This document shows positions 16,436 through 24,131 of a stretch of 63,882 bases of DNA, piece by piece; the first letter of the stretch is position 1; each line of letters opens with the position of its first letter. This stretch comes from an uncultured Erysipelotrichaceae bacterium (GTDB lineage Bacteria > Bacillota_I > Bacilli_A > RF39 > UBA660): NCBI GenBank assembly GCA_902791625.1, contig CADAWN010000001.1:99333-163214 (forward strand). The letters are read 5' to 3'. The notes under the pieces were generated by a model, which did no database searches, was not told where the DNA came from, and saw only the letters and a list, made by a program, of their open reading frames with translations. The position numbers and the translations under genes are program-made.

Positions 16436-16852
16436 TTAAAATGTAGTATTATCTCTATGAATTTCTATCCAATCTTCTTCGTTTCTTTTAGTTCCGTCAA
16501 AATAACGAAGGTCTTTATATTTTTCAAGAACTTCTTTCTCAGATAATATATTATAAGTATTAAAATCTCCATTTCTTATTTTAGTATTAAGTTTAACAGT
16601 AGTAAGAAAACTAAATTTATTACAAATAATACATTTTCCATAAAGACAATAATAAACAAAAGTGCCGCAATCTTGTTTTACAAGAACTATCTCATAAAAA
16701 TGCTGATGACGATACTTTGGATGAGGATTTTTCTTTTTCTTTTTATTCTTCTTAGGAGTTTCAACAAGAGTAGAGTTAAGATAGGAATTAGTTTTTGCTC
16801 TTCCTTCATCTTCGCCCCAGTAATCTATTTTTTTAAAAGTTGATTTACCCAT
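16436..16852 (-). CDS. Hypothetical protein
   Basis: 138 residues with a Lys-rich linker (PKKNKKKKK) after residue 33 and a Cys pair region YGKCIICNKF. Ribosome site AAAGGAGAAATAAA. Unknown function; basic N-terminal half suggests nucleic-acid contact. Confidence 0.6.
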   Translation of the reverse strand: MGKSTFKKIDYWGEDEGRAKTNSYLNSTLVETPKKNKKKKKNPHPKYRHQHFYEIVLVKQDCGTFVYYCLYGKCIICNKFSFLTTVKLNTKIRNGDFNTYNILSEKEVLEKYKDLRYFDGTKRNEEDWIEIHRDNTTF

Positions 16853-16870
16853 TTTATTTCTCCTTTACGT

Positions 16871-16890
16871 CGTGCCGCGACTACAAACTT
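16871..16890 (-). repeat. Copy of the GTGCCGCGACTACAAA module
   Basis: Matches the repeat module found at about 7996, 30104, 53911 and, inverted, 58340. Lies between a gene start and a tRNA-like gene. Confidence 0.7.
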
Positions 16891-16900
16891 TTATTGAAAA

Positions 16901-17001
16901 AGAGTAGGCATGGATTTGCACCATACATAATAAAGCCCCACTTATCGCTCCTCCTGATTGCTTTATCTCTACTTAGCGTCTACCTATTCCGCCACTACTC
17001 C
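16901..17001 (-). tRNA. tRNA-Leu-like gene with abnormal anticodon arm
   Basis: The 5' half has a Leu-type D-arm (TGGCGGAATAGGTAGACGC), the 3' half a T-arm TATGG-TGCAAAT-CCATG and acceptor pairs GAGTAG/CTACTC. About 50 bases lie between D- and T-arms instead of about 32, and no standard anticodon stem fits; the best long stem is TAAAGC/GCTTTA. Either an insertion-bearing tRNA or a remnant; anticodon not assignable. Confidence 0.5.
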
Positions 17002-17006
17002 AGATA

Positions 17007-17333
17007 TTAATCAATTTCTAATATTTCATCATCAAATACATTATTAGTTCCTTTACTATCGAAAGTAACTTTATATTCCTTACCTTTTTCAAAATTTTTA
17101 TTAACAATTCTCCATAACATTCCGTCCCTAGTTCTAAGATATTCATTATCTTCTGCTATTGCTATGGTAACATAGGTATCGTTAGTTTTTTTATCTTCTG
17201 TATTGATAGTTATTGCTAAAAGTAATATTATTGAAAGAAGAATATAGCCTAATATAAATGCCAAATCATTAAGTTTAACAAAAGAATAAATCATAAAACC
17301 TATACTTATAACTATTAATATAATCCATATCAT
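17007..17333 (-). CDS. Two-TM membrane protein
   Basis: 108 residues: hydrophobic helices at 1-19 and 26-45, then a beta-rich domain with GMLWRIVNKNFEKGKEYKV. Similar architecture to the 10110/10708 proteins. Confidence 0.65.
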   Translation of the reverse strand: MIWIILIVISIGFMIYSFVKLNDLAFILGYILLSIILLLAITINTEDKKTNDTYVTIAIAEDNEYLRTRDGMLWRIVNKNFEKGKEYKVTFDSKGTNNVFDDEILEID

Positions 17334-17370
17334 TTACATATCCACTCACTTTCTTGTTTACACTTTTTTC

Positions 17371-17451
17371 TGCCGCCGGCACCTTTGTCATGCTATAATC
17401 ATACCCTATGTTAGGGGATTTTCTACTGCCGGCGGCACCCGCGGTAGCGAC
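17371..17451. repeat. GC-rich inverted-repeat element
   Basis: Perfect 11-bp arms TGCCGCCGGCA (17371-17381) and TGCCGGCGGCA (17427-17437), followed by CACCCGCGGTAGCGAC, which recurs exactly at about 23453-23469. A mobile-looking insertion between two genes in AT-rich DNA. Confidence 0.8.
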
Positions 17452-17458
17452 AGAGTAA

Positions 17459-18181
17459 TTAATTATTATAAGCAAAGTAATTCTCTGAATCATAACCTGC
17501 ATAATCAATTATCTTAAAGTTACCATACTTATCAAAACCAAAATTTTCACCATGCAAATCGTCAATATCATTAATTTCGTTAATAACTTCTTCTCCTCGA
17601 CTATATCCAACCTGTTCAACTATAAATTTAATTATCTTTGCTGGTAAATTTTTATAATACGAATGCATTTTATGAGTAAAACTTGCAGAACAAACCTTTT
17701 GTGCTACTTCATTATTCATACCTACCAATACTTTTTCTTGTACATAAATTGGTATACTATCATTATAAAGTCCAACAAATTCATTTTCAGCAAAAAATTG
17801 TTTTGTATCTTCTGTTATATTCATATTATAAATAGCTTTTTCATCTTCCATAGGACAATAAGTTATTTCATAGTCGTAATGATATGTATATTTATCATTA
17901 TCTTCATCAAAATCTTCTATATAACAACCTGTCCACGGAATTTTTATAACATAACTTCTATTCTTAGGAACAATAACAAGTTTAGAACATCCACTAGCTA
18001 TGAAAAATTCCTCATTATAACTCCAAACCAAAGGAAACTGACAATTTTTATCAAGAAAAATAGTAAAATCATAAGGATTATCATTCTCATCTATTGTATA
18101 TCTATCTATCAAAACTTCAGTTGCATTATCTCCAAATGCTTTTCTAACAAAATCCATTACATCTTTCTTACTAAACTTCAT
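17459..18181 (-). CDS. Protein-kinase-like fold protein, paralogue of 26125
   Basis: 240 residues. YVIKIPW near residue 85 fits the nucleotide-binding Lys strand. DLHGENFGFDKYG near 213 fits the catalytic loop (Asp and Asn four apart), and IIDYAGYD fits a DFG-like metal site. The glycine-rich loop is not evident. Shares these three blocks with the protein at 26125. May be an atypical kinase or pseudokinase acting on host targets. Confidence 0.6.
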   Translation of the reverse strand: MKFSKKDVMDFVRKAFGDNATEVLIDRYTIDENDNPYDFTIFLDKNCQFPLVWSYNEEFFIASGCSKLVIVPKNRSYVIKIPWTGCYIEDFDEDNDKYTYHYDYEITYCPMEDEKAIYNMNITEDTKQFFAENEFVGLYNDSIPIYVQEKVLVGMNNEVAQKVCSASFTHKMHSYYKNLPAKIIKFIVEQVGYSRGEEVINEINDIDDLHGENFGFDKYGNFKIIDYAGYDSENYFAYNN

Positions 18182-18183
18182 TA

Positions 18184-18492
18184 TTATCCTTCTTTCAAAA
18201 TATAATTAAGTCTTTTATTTAATTCCTTTACAAGTTCAATTCCTTTGTTCCAGTCTTTCTTGCTCCAAAGTGCAATAACATATCTAGTGCCTCTACCAAA
18301 CAACTCAGCACCATACACATCTCTACACATTTTCAAATAATCTTTATAAGTAAAACCAAAAAGTCTTGAAGCAAAAACGGAATAACTTCCTCCTTTTACT
18401 CCAATTTTAACTTTATCACATTTTTCACAATCAAAAGAAATATAATATTTACCCTCATGACAAAGTGACTCAACTAAACTAAAAGCCAACAT
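18184..18492 (-). CDS. Hypothetical protein
   Basis: 102 residues with one CEKC pair; soluble alpha/beta. Ribosome site AAGGAGATATAAT. Directly upstream of the kinase-like gene. Confidence 0.6.
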   Translation of the reverse strand: MLAFSLVESLCHEGKYYISFDCEKCDKVKIGVKGGSYSVFASRLFGFTYKDYLKMCRDVYGAELFGRGTRYVIALWSKKDWNKGIELVKELNKRLNYILKEG

Positions 18493-18493
18493 A

Positions 18494-18784
18494 TTATATC
18501 TCCTTCCATAACTCAGTTATCTCTTCTACTTCTTCATTACTAAGACAGCAACAATCATTCCAATCAATCTTAATCTCTTCTATTGGTTTGATTTCCTTAT
18601 CAAAAGGAATAAAGTTCTTTTGTGCTTCTTCTTTATTCTTCTGTTCACTCAGTGCCGCCTTTATATATTTACTACAAGTTGAAGATGAAACTCCAATTTC
18701 TCTTGCTACTGCGGCATAGGTTCCAAGTTTATTATAAAGTTCAACCATTTGTTCTATTAGTTCATTAGTAACTTTTATTCCCAT
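18494..18784 (-). CDS. Helix-turn-helix protein
   Basis: 96 residues. Residues 5-45 (ELIEQMVELYNKLGTYAAVAREIGVSSSTCSKYIK) form a resolvase/transposase-type HTH; the C-terminus is acidic. Likely DNA-binding regulator or terminase-small-like adaptor. Confidence 0.7.
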   Translation of the reverse strand: MGIKVTNELIEQMVELYNKLGTYAAVAREIGVSSSTCSKYIKAALSEQKNKEEAQKNFIPFDKEIKPIEEIKIDWNDCCCLSNEEVEEITELWKEI

Positions 18785-18816
18785 TTTTATTCTCCTTTTC
18801 TTTCTTTTCTAAAAAT

Positions 18817-18845
18817 ATTATATCATAAATTTTAAAAAAAGTCAA
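18817..18845 (-). promoter_or_regulatory. Sigma70-type promoter
   Basis: TTGACT-17-TATGATATAAT region; -35 lies in the arm of the terminator at 18841-18864, as at 13925. Confidence 0.8.
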
Positions 18846-18864
18846 AGATTTTATAACCTTTGAC
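18841..18864 (-). terminator. Terminator overlapping a promoter -35
   Basis: Hairpin GTCAAAGG/CTTTGAC, identical to 13949-13972. Confidence 0.75.
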
Positions 18865-18884
18865 TTTTATTTAACTTAAAAATT

Positions 18885-19958
18885 TTAATCTTCTATTTCG
18901 TATTTATCAATTATAAAGGCTCTCTTACATCTAATCTTACCTTGCTGAACTGTAATAATATCATCCAACATTATTTTAGCCATAAGATAAGTGATGTCAC
19001 CGCGACCCATCATATCCCAATAATTCACATTAGAAAAATGTAAACCAGAGGCACAGGCTCTACTTGATATTTCTGGCTCTTCTACTTCTGCCCACTCACC
19101 AATTTTATATTGAAAAGTCTTATCATAAAGGCTTGTTAAATCTTTATGAACTTGTTTATAAGCAATAACGTAATCTTTTTGTGGGAACAAGTTAGTTTGA
19201 CATCTTATACTTTCTTTTAGGTTTTTAGATAAGTCTGTTTTGCAACAGCCCATATGAACTATTTGTTCTTCTTTTAATATAGCCTTACCATAAATTACTG
19301 CATCATCATAAACTCCTGCATTGTCGTAAATTTTTGCATCATCGCAAATTCTTGCATTTTTAAAAACTTCTGCACTACCAAAAACTTTTACATTGTCACA
19401 AATCATTGCATTGTCATAAACTCTTGCATTATTATAAATTTCTGCATTACCATAAATTTGTGCAGTACCACCAATTCTTGCATAATCAAAAATCTTTGCA
19501 TTGTCACAAATCATTGCATAGTCGCAGATCTTTGCATTATTATAAACTTCTGCACTACCAAAAATCTTTACATTGTCACGAATTAGTGCATCATCATAAA
19601 CTTTTGCACAGTTATAAATTCTTACATCGCCCAAAATTACTGCATTACCACCAATTCTTGCATCATTAAAAATCTTTGCATTGTCACAAATTAATGCATT
19701 ATCAAAAACTATTGCATTATTAAAAATTTCTGCATTACCACAAATCCGAGCATTATCATGAACTCCTGCATTACCGAAAACCTTTGCATCATTATAAATC
19801 CAACAATTACCTTCCTCAAAAAGATTATTGTAACTCTCGACAAATCCTCCCAAGTTTCCTTTTTTTACATCACCAAAATCCTTCAATGCTCTAATTCTAT
19901 AAAGTGTTTTTCCACGAACATTAATGCTCTCGTTAGTAAGTTCAAATTTCTTATCCAT
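18885..19958 (-). CDS. Beta-helix repeat protein, paralogue of 14391
   Basis: 357 residues with the same N-terminal domain (KALKDF versus RALKDFGDVKKGNLGGFVE), about 27 hexapeptide-like turns and the same C-terminal GEWAEVE...GLHFSN domain. Divergence is greatest in the helix, which has two more turns than the 14391 copy. Confidence 0.75.
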   Translation of the reverse strand: MDKKFELTNESINVRGKTLYRIRALKDFGDVKKGNLGGFVESYNNLFEEGNCWIYNDAKVFGNAGVHDNARICGNAEIFNNAIVFDNALICDNAKIFNDARIGGNAVILGDVRIYNCAKVYDDALIRDNVKIFGSAEVYNNAKICDYAMICDNAKIFDYARIGGTAQIYGNAEIYNNARVYDNAMICDNVKVFGSAEVFKNARICDDAKIYDNAGVYDDAVIYGKAILKEEQIVHMGCCKTDLSKNLKESIRCQTNLFPQKDYVIAYKQVHKDLTSLYDKTFQYKIGEWAEVEEPEISSRACASGLHFSNVNYWDMMGRGDITYLMAKIMLDDIITVQQGKIRCKRAFIIDKYEIED

Positions 19959-19990
19959 TATAAAACTCCTTTCTTAATTTTTCTATAAAT

Positions 19991-20019
19991 ATTATACTAA
20001 AAAATTTTAAAAAAGTCAA
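19991..20019 (-). promoter_or_regulatory. Sigma70-type promoter
   Basis: TTGACT-17-TATAAT directly behind terminator 20039-20061; drives 18885. Confidence 0.85.
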
Positions 20020-20038
20020 TAAATTTATAAAAAAAATT

Positions 20039-20061
20039 AGGGCAACGTCGCAACGCCACCC
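20039..20061 (-). terminator. Second terminator of the 20 kb RNA locus
   Basis: Hairpin GGGTGGCGTTGCGACGTTGCCC followed by a long T-rich run; loop region shares GGCGTTGCGACG with the terminator at 20100. Confidence 0.85.
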
Positions 20062-20099
20062 TTATAAAAACCTTAATTCGTTTTTTTCCTCTAAAAAAT

Positions 20100-20123
20100 A
20101 GAGAGCCGTCGCAACGCCTCTCT
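20100..20123 (-). terminator. First terminator of the 20 kb RNA locus
   Basis: Hairpin AGAGAGGC/GCTCTCT followed by ATTTTTT on the minus strand; tandem with 20039-20061. Confidence 0.8.
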
Positions 20124-20840
20124 TACAAAAACTTTATCGTGCCAAACCATTTTCGTCTAAACTACTTAGTTTTTGCTTAAAGTTTTTATGCTGAAAATAC
20201 CTAGCTTAAGTTTTCTCTTGAAAACTTAATAAAAACTTATTGTCGGCTTCTTTATCCCCGTACTCATACAATACTGTTATTATTCGGTCACAATGACGAT
20301 AAGTCTGACCCCAACACCCGTCGATGCGAAGTTCTTACCGTAGGACTAAAAGTCCTCAAGCATTAAAGAGATTTTATCTACTCTCAACTTTCACCTATCA
20401 TTCAGATTATGTTTTTATTTGACTTTTTCCTCCAAATAGAATAAATCTAAACTGTGGTCTTAGGCTACTCGTGCCGCTGTCTGGTTCCGTAAATATTTCT
20501 ATTTACGTTGTAGACCAACTCTCCTTATTTTAGCGTTCCCAATATTTACTCACAGATTGCAAGTTCGTGGTCTGTTGGGTTATTCCTCACCGAGGCGTCT
20601 ATTGCGGAGAGAACCAGCTAAGCTCACCTTATAGTTTATATTGTACTTGCGCTACTTCTTCTTTGTTGAGTTATTCCTAACTCTTCTCATATCCCCTTTC
20701 AGTTCAATGATAGCACCCAATAATAAGTATCCCAACTATTGAATACTAAACAGTTTCAAAGCACCCTTGCAAGGCTGATTAAGCCCTCTACACAAGGTTA
20801 CAATAAATTTTTATTAAGTTTTCAAGTTTCTTAACTTTAC
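20124..20840 (-). ncRNA. Large promoter-driven ncRNA candidate
   Basis: About 720 bases (800 with terminators), no ORF, own promoter (20848-20876), two tandem terminators. Many stems: CCTTG/CAAGG, GAGTT-AGGAAT-AACTC, GGACTTTTAGTCC, GTAAATA/TATTTAC. Adjacent to a tRNA cluster. Fits the size and setting of GOLLD/ROOL-type phage RNAs; family membership is unproven. Confidence 0.7.
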
Positions 20841-20847
20841 TATAATT

Positions 20848-20876
20848 ATTATAGCAAAAATTTTTTAAAAAGTCAA
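20848..20876 (-). promoter_or_regulatory. Sigma70-type promoter of the RNA locus
   Basis: TTGACT-17-TATAAT on the minus strand; nothing but the RNA locus lies downstream. Confidence 0.85.
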
Positions 20877-20906
20877 GTTTTTAACTCTTATTGTCTTGAC
20901 TTTAAA

Positions 20907-20977
20907 TCACCCCTAGGCGAGTTGAACGCCTATCTGTTGTCTGAGAAACAACTATCCTGCCATTAGACGAAGAGGCG
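20907..20977 (-). tRNA. tRNA-Glu(CUC)
   Basis: Acceptor CGCCTCT/AGGGGTG, anticodon arm GTTGT-TTCTCAG-ACAAC, T-arm AGGCG-TTCAACT-CGCCT. Anticodon CUC rather than UUC is unexpected for an AT-rich genome. Confidence 0.85.
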
Positions 20978-20984
20978 AAATTAA

Positions 20985-21119
20985 TACCCCCGACAGGATT
21001 CGAACCTGCGACTCCGCCGTGTGGTACTCGATATGAGAATTGCACTCACTTTAATAAATAAATTATTAAATACTATTTCGAGCAAAGGGCGGTGACTTGT
21101 ACCGCTTGTCGACGAGGGT
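20985..21119 (-). tRNA. tRNA-Gln(UUG) with a 62-nt insertion in the anticodon loop
   Basis: Acceptor ACCCTCG/CGGGGGT, Gln-type D-arm (GACAAGCGGTACAAGTC), anticodon stem CCGCC/GGCGG, T-arm GCAGG-TTCGAAT-CCTGT. The loop between the anticodon stem halves is 69 nt instead of 7. It starts CTTTG (anticodon TTG) and contains CTCGA/TCGAG closing two hairpins (TTTAATAA/TTATTAAA and TGAG/CTCA). Too short for a group I intron. Confidence 0.7.
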
Positions 21120-21121
21120 AT

Positions 21122-21143
21122 ATACCAAGTTTTAAACTTGGCA
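21122..21143 (-). terminator. Hairpin after GIY-YIG gene
   Basis: GCCAAGTTTAAAACTTGG on the minus strand, between the endonuclease stop and the tRNA; no long T-tract, so possibly a processing hairpin. Confidence 0.5.
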
Positions 21144-21908
21144 TTATATCAATTCCCATTCTTCATCAGAATAAGAATTTATATCAATTTTTCTACTTGG
21201 AAGCTAATATTTTCCACACCATTTTCTTACTGTATTGTCACTTTTATTAAACATTTCACCGATTTTAGTAAATGGTAAAATACGAATTAATCTTTTTAAT
21301 TCTTCTCTATTTATAGGTATATGAGAAATGTTATTTTCTCTATATTTTTTATAACATTCCTAACATCTAATTACTCCTTTTTGAGAAACAATTTTTCCAC
21401 AATCAATACATCTAGTTTTAACAAAATCTCTCCTAAATAAAGGATAAGTCCAATCATTATGGACATATTCTTTACCTAAATTAATTAGGCTTATTGTAGT
21501 TCGTGTTACAGGAAAGTCTTCTGCTATACTTTCTTGCGCTTCTCCTTTCTATAATCTCTCTTTTATTATCAAAACATCTTGTTCTGATAATTTTGCATTT
21601 GTAGGCTGGCAATGTTCTCCGCCTTCTTTTAGATTATACCCTTTTTCTTTGTTTGTTGTATTATAATATTTAATCCAATAAATTTCTTTGCTATCCAATT
21701 CTTCAATAGAACATTCTTCAAGAACTTCAAAAGAAAAATTATCAAGATTATATTTTCTTATTGCACGATATAATGGTAAATCGTATGATTTATCATTAGG
21801 GTTATAAGGTGTTTTACGATGTTGCTTCCAACGATTTTTTATATTAACACTCTAACCAATATAAATCTTCCCATTAACTTTGTTTGTAATCTTGTAAATA
21901 CCTATCAT
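21144..21908 (-). CDS. GIY-YIG homing endonuclease with HTH tail
   Basis: 254 residues with TAG as Gln. MIGIYKITNKVNGKIYIG is followed by TAG at the conserved YIGQ glutamine; NRWKQH carries the catalytic Arg. Middle HTH, zinc knuckle CIDCGK...CQECYKK, C-terminal DNTVRKWC helix. Start ATG behind AAGGAGGATTAAT. Paralogous to 3742 and 27074; sits between tRNA-Leu and tRNA-Gln. Confidence 0.85.
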
Positions 21909-21934
21909 ATTAATCCTCCTTAAATAATCCTCAA

Positions 21935-22005
21935 AATATTTTATCGGAGAAAGGGGAGGATTGACCCTTTTCGGTGAGTTTGCAACTCTCACCTATTCTC
22001 CGAGA
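21935..22005 (-). promoter_or_regulatory. Structured leader of homing endonuclease (type L)
   Basis: Outer stem CGGAGAA/TTCTCCG around the hairpin GGTGAGAGTTGCAAACTCACC, then ATAAAATATTTTGAGG. Same architecture as 25845-25912 and 27898-27972, each upstream of an endonuclease. Confidence 0.6.
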
Positions 22006-22006
22006 A

Positions 22007-22092
22007 TAGGGCAGGTGGGGATCGAACCCACGGTGTTTCTATTGTATCAGATTTTAAGTCTGATGCGTTTCAGCCAGCTTCGCCACTGCCCC
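22007..22092 (-). tRNA. tRNA-Leu(UAA)
   Basis: Type II tRNA: acceptor GGGGCAG/CTGCCCT, anticodon arm TCAGA-CTTAAAA-TCTGA, T-arm GTGGG-TTCGATC-CCCAC. Reads TTA. Confidence 0.9.
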
Positions 22093-22219
22093 ATATGACA
22101 CTAGCTACTGCTAATGTCAATAAAAAGTTTTCCCCTGACTTCTTTCTATACCGTTTTCTCCGTTGGCTATCATCTAATATAGCTGGTGCAAAACTTTAAA
22201 CCCAATGTTAACGGTTTAA
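22093..22219 (-). other. Spacer between initiator tRNA and tRNA-Leu
   Basis: 127 bases, no gene. AAAGTTTT and AAAACTTT can pair to enclose GCTAT/ATAGC, so it is structured. Confidence 0.4.
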
Positions 22220-22295
22220 TGGGTGCGGAGATGGGATTTGAACACCATGACCTTCACCTTATGAGGGTGACGAGCTACCTCTGCTCCACTCCGCC
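22220..22295 (-). tRNA. Initiator tRNA-Met(CAU)
   Basis: D-arm TGGAGCAGAGGTAGCTCGTC is the bacterial initiator signature, the 1:72 pair is G-A (unpaired as in initiators), anticodon loop CTCATAA and an encoded CCA end. The anticodon stem is CACC/GGTG rather than three G-C pairs, and the T-stem has a one-base bulge. Confidence 0.8.
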
Positions 22296-22339
22296 ATATT
22301 AAGTTGAGAAATTTTTTCTTTCTCAACTTTTCTATATTT

Positions 22340-22368
22340 ATTATATAATAATTTTCTTAAAAAGTCAA
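22340..22368 (-). promoter_or_regulatory. Sigma70-type promoter of the tRNA/endonuclease operon
   Basis: TTGACT-17-TATAAT; downstream lie tRNA-fMet, tRNA-Leu, the GIY-YIG gene, tRNA-Gln and tRNA-Glu. Confidence 0.85.
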
Positions 22369-22373
22369 TTATT

Positions 22374-22559
22374 TTATTTTAAAATTTTTTCAACTATGGC
22401 TTGATAAATTTCTCCCACTATAAAAGCTATTAATATAAGCCAATAACAAGCACGAGAACGACTTTCCTTAGTTGACAAAGAAGATATTTTATCTCCTATT
22501 AAATCAAGTATAAGGAATACACCAACCATAACAGTACATAAAATTATCCAAGCAATCAT
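22374..22559 (-). CDS. Two-TM small membrane protein
   Basis: 61 residues with TM helices at 2-22 and 38-56 separated by a charged loop. Ribosome site AAGGAGATTAAAA. Holin-like size, but position argues against a lysis role. Unknown. Confidence 0.6.
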   Translation of the reverse strand: MIAWIILCTVMVGVFLILDLIGDKISSLSTKESRSRACYWLILIAFIVGEIYQAIVEKILK

Positions 22560-22589
22560 TTTTAATCTCCTTTTTGATTTTCTATATAT

Positions 22590-22618
22590 ATTATAATAAA
22601 AATTTTTTAAAAAGTCAA
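22590..22618 (-). promoter_or_regulatory. Sigma70-type promoter
   Basis: TTGACT-17-TATAAT; the TGA stop of the nucleotidyltransferase gene at 22615 lies within the -35 hexamer. Confidence 0.85.
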
Positions 22619-23361
22619 TAATTTTTCTCTCTTATTCTTAATGCATCAATAATAATATAAGTCATTGATTTATCAAGTTCCTGTTGACGATCAATATCTA
22701 CTTTTAAATCATTAGATACTAAAAATTTTTCATATAAATTATCTTTAACTGATTTCACCAATGGGTCATTTTCATCATAAGTATCATTACGAATTTTTAA
22801 ATCAATAAAAAAATTCTTTTGAGTATCAGTTAATCTCATACAATCTTTATAAGGCTTAGACTGTATATAATCACTAAGGTATTTTTCAATTCTTATAGCA
22901 TTAGCTATTTTTTTACCAGTAGTGCCCTGTTTTAAAGTATTATAAGCTTGATGATATGCAGAAGTTATAGCATAAACTTCATCATATCGAGCAATTTCTT
23001 CTCTATGGAATAATATATTAATCCATATATTTATGTACATTGGATTTATTAAGAAATAATCTGTAAATAAAATTTCTACAAAATTTAGATTTTGTTTCTT
23101 CCACATTTGCCACATTAAACGAATATCTTTAATTTCAACGTGACCAGTATCAAACTTATACTCTTTGCTTGTCGGCTGTTTTAATAAGGCAATTTCCTCT
23201 TTAGACGGAATATAAATTGCTTTTGCGTCTATATCAGAACCTTCCCAGTCAAAGTTATAATTTTGTGAACCATAAAGAAATATACCTAAAATACTATTTT
23301 TAGGATAGATTTTATAAAGTTCTTTAAAATAGTTAGATAAAGTTTGTCTAATTTTATCCAT
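22615..23361 (-). CDS. Nucleotidyltransferase
   Basis: 248 residues of the DNA polymerase beta-like nucleotidyltransferase superfamily. YGSQNYNFDWEGSDIDAKAIY near residue 30 provides the GS and DxD residues, and HVEIKDIRLMWQMW supplies the next strand and helix. Related phage and bacterial proteins lack a known substrate; one possibility is nucleotide transfer to RNA or protein. Follows the GC-rich element at 23391. Confidence 0.75.
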   Translation of the reverse strand: MDKIRQTLSNYFKELYKIYPKNSILGIFLYGSQNYNFDWEGSDIDAKAIYIPSKEEIALLKQPTSKEYKFDTGHVEIKDIRLMWQMWKKQNLNFVEILFTDYFLINPMYINIWINILFHREEIARYDEVYAITSAYHQAYNTLKQGTTGKKIANAIRIEKYLSDYIQSKPYKDCMRLTDTQKNFFIDLKIRNDTYDENDPLVKSVKDNLYEKFLVSNDLKVDIDRQQELDKSMTYIIIDALRIREKNY

Positions 23362-23390
23362 TTTTATTCTCCTTTACTCTGTCTATTTAC

Positions 23391-23471
23391 CTTGTCGCTT
23401 TCAGCGAGAGCCGCGGACAGCATCGATTCCCCTTACACTAGGTTCACTCGGCGGCACCCGCGGTAGCGACC
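23391..23471. repeat. GC-rich dispersed element, modules A and C
   Basis: Begins CCTTGTCGCTTTCAGCGAG (module A, also at 58279 and inverted at 53963) and ends GCGGCACCCGCGGTAGCGAC (module C, also at 17432). Supplies the last residues ATAGAAE of the gene at 23444. Confidence 0.8.
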
Positions 23472-23611
23472 AAATCCACTTTAGGTAACTTAATTATTTT
23501 ATATTCTTTTAATTTATATTTTTCTACATAATAAAATAAAGCAGCTCTATGTTCACTCCAACATATTAAGGTATCAGAAGTTTTATCAATTAAAAGATAA
23601 ATATACTCCAT
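23444..23611 (-). CDS. Hypothetical protein extended by repeat element
   Basis: 55 residues from ATG at 23611 behind AAAGGAGATTTTATA. The C-terminal VATAGAAE is encoded by module C of the dispersed repeat, suggesting the original stop was displaced. Confidence 0.55.
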   Translation of the reverse strand: MEYIYLLIDKTSDTLICWSEHRAALFYYVEKYKLKEYKIIKLPKVDLVATAGAAE

Positions 23612-23624
23612 TATAAAATCTCCT

Positions 23625-24125
23625 TTATTTACTAAATCTATTAGCAATACCACTAGCAGTATAGCTCTCTGGCTTAATTAAACAATCATATCCCAAAGAA
23701 TTAACCCAGTTAGTAATCTCCTTAATAAGCTCTTTTGTTTTTCCTTTGTGTCCAATATCACAATGAATATGAAAATTAAGGTTTAATTTTTCAATATCAA
23801 TATTATCTTCAAGCAAAAGTAACTCAATATTATCTAAAAATCCATTAGCATTTTCAAGACTTCTTGCAGTTTCTTCTACAATTTTTTCTTTTAATGCTCT
23901 AAATCTTTCTCTATATTCACTATGGTAAAAGAAGATACCACCGTCACCAACCTTATGCACACAGATTACTTCTACTATCTTTGATTCGCTGTGTGTTTGA
24001 CTATCTGTACCAATAGTAATGTCATATTCAGCATTTAAATCTTTTTTTATATATTCTGCAATTATTTTAATCATTTGAGAATAATTTACTTTTTTACCAT
24101 TACCACGAGTAAATACCTTCTCCAT
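23625..24125 (-). CDS. YkuK-like ribonuclease H-fold protein (DUF458)
   Basis: 166 residues. IGTDSQTH near residue 38 and HCDIGHKGKTKELI near 130 match the DUF458/YkuK family, which has an RNase H-like fold with metal-binding Asp/Glu. Enzymatic activity of the family is not established; nucleic-acid processing is plausible. Confidence 0.8.
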   Translation of the reverse strand: MEKVFTRGNGKKVNYSQMIKIIAEYIKKDLNAEYDITIGTDSQTHSESKIVEVICVHKVGDGGIFFYHSEYRERFRALKEKIVEETARSLENANGFLDNIELLLLEDNIDIEKLNLNFHIHCDIGHKGKTKELIKEITNWVNSLGYDCLIKPESYTASGIANRFSK

Positions 24126-24131
24126 TTTAAC

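Noticed and set aside
20400..20640. Short matches to 23S rRNA, e.g. TAGCTGGTTCTC and CCAGACAGC on the minus strand in the 20 kb RNA locus
   Set aside because: Only isolated 9-12 base matches with wrong spacing and none of the other universal rRNA blocks; treated as chance or convergent RNA motifs rather than an rRNA gene.
20985..21119. Group I intron in tRNA-Gln
   Set aside because: The insert is only about 62 nt, too small for a group I catalytic core, and no P7-like pairing is visible.
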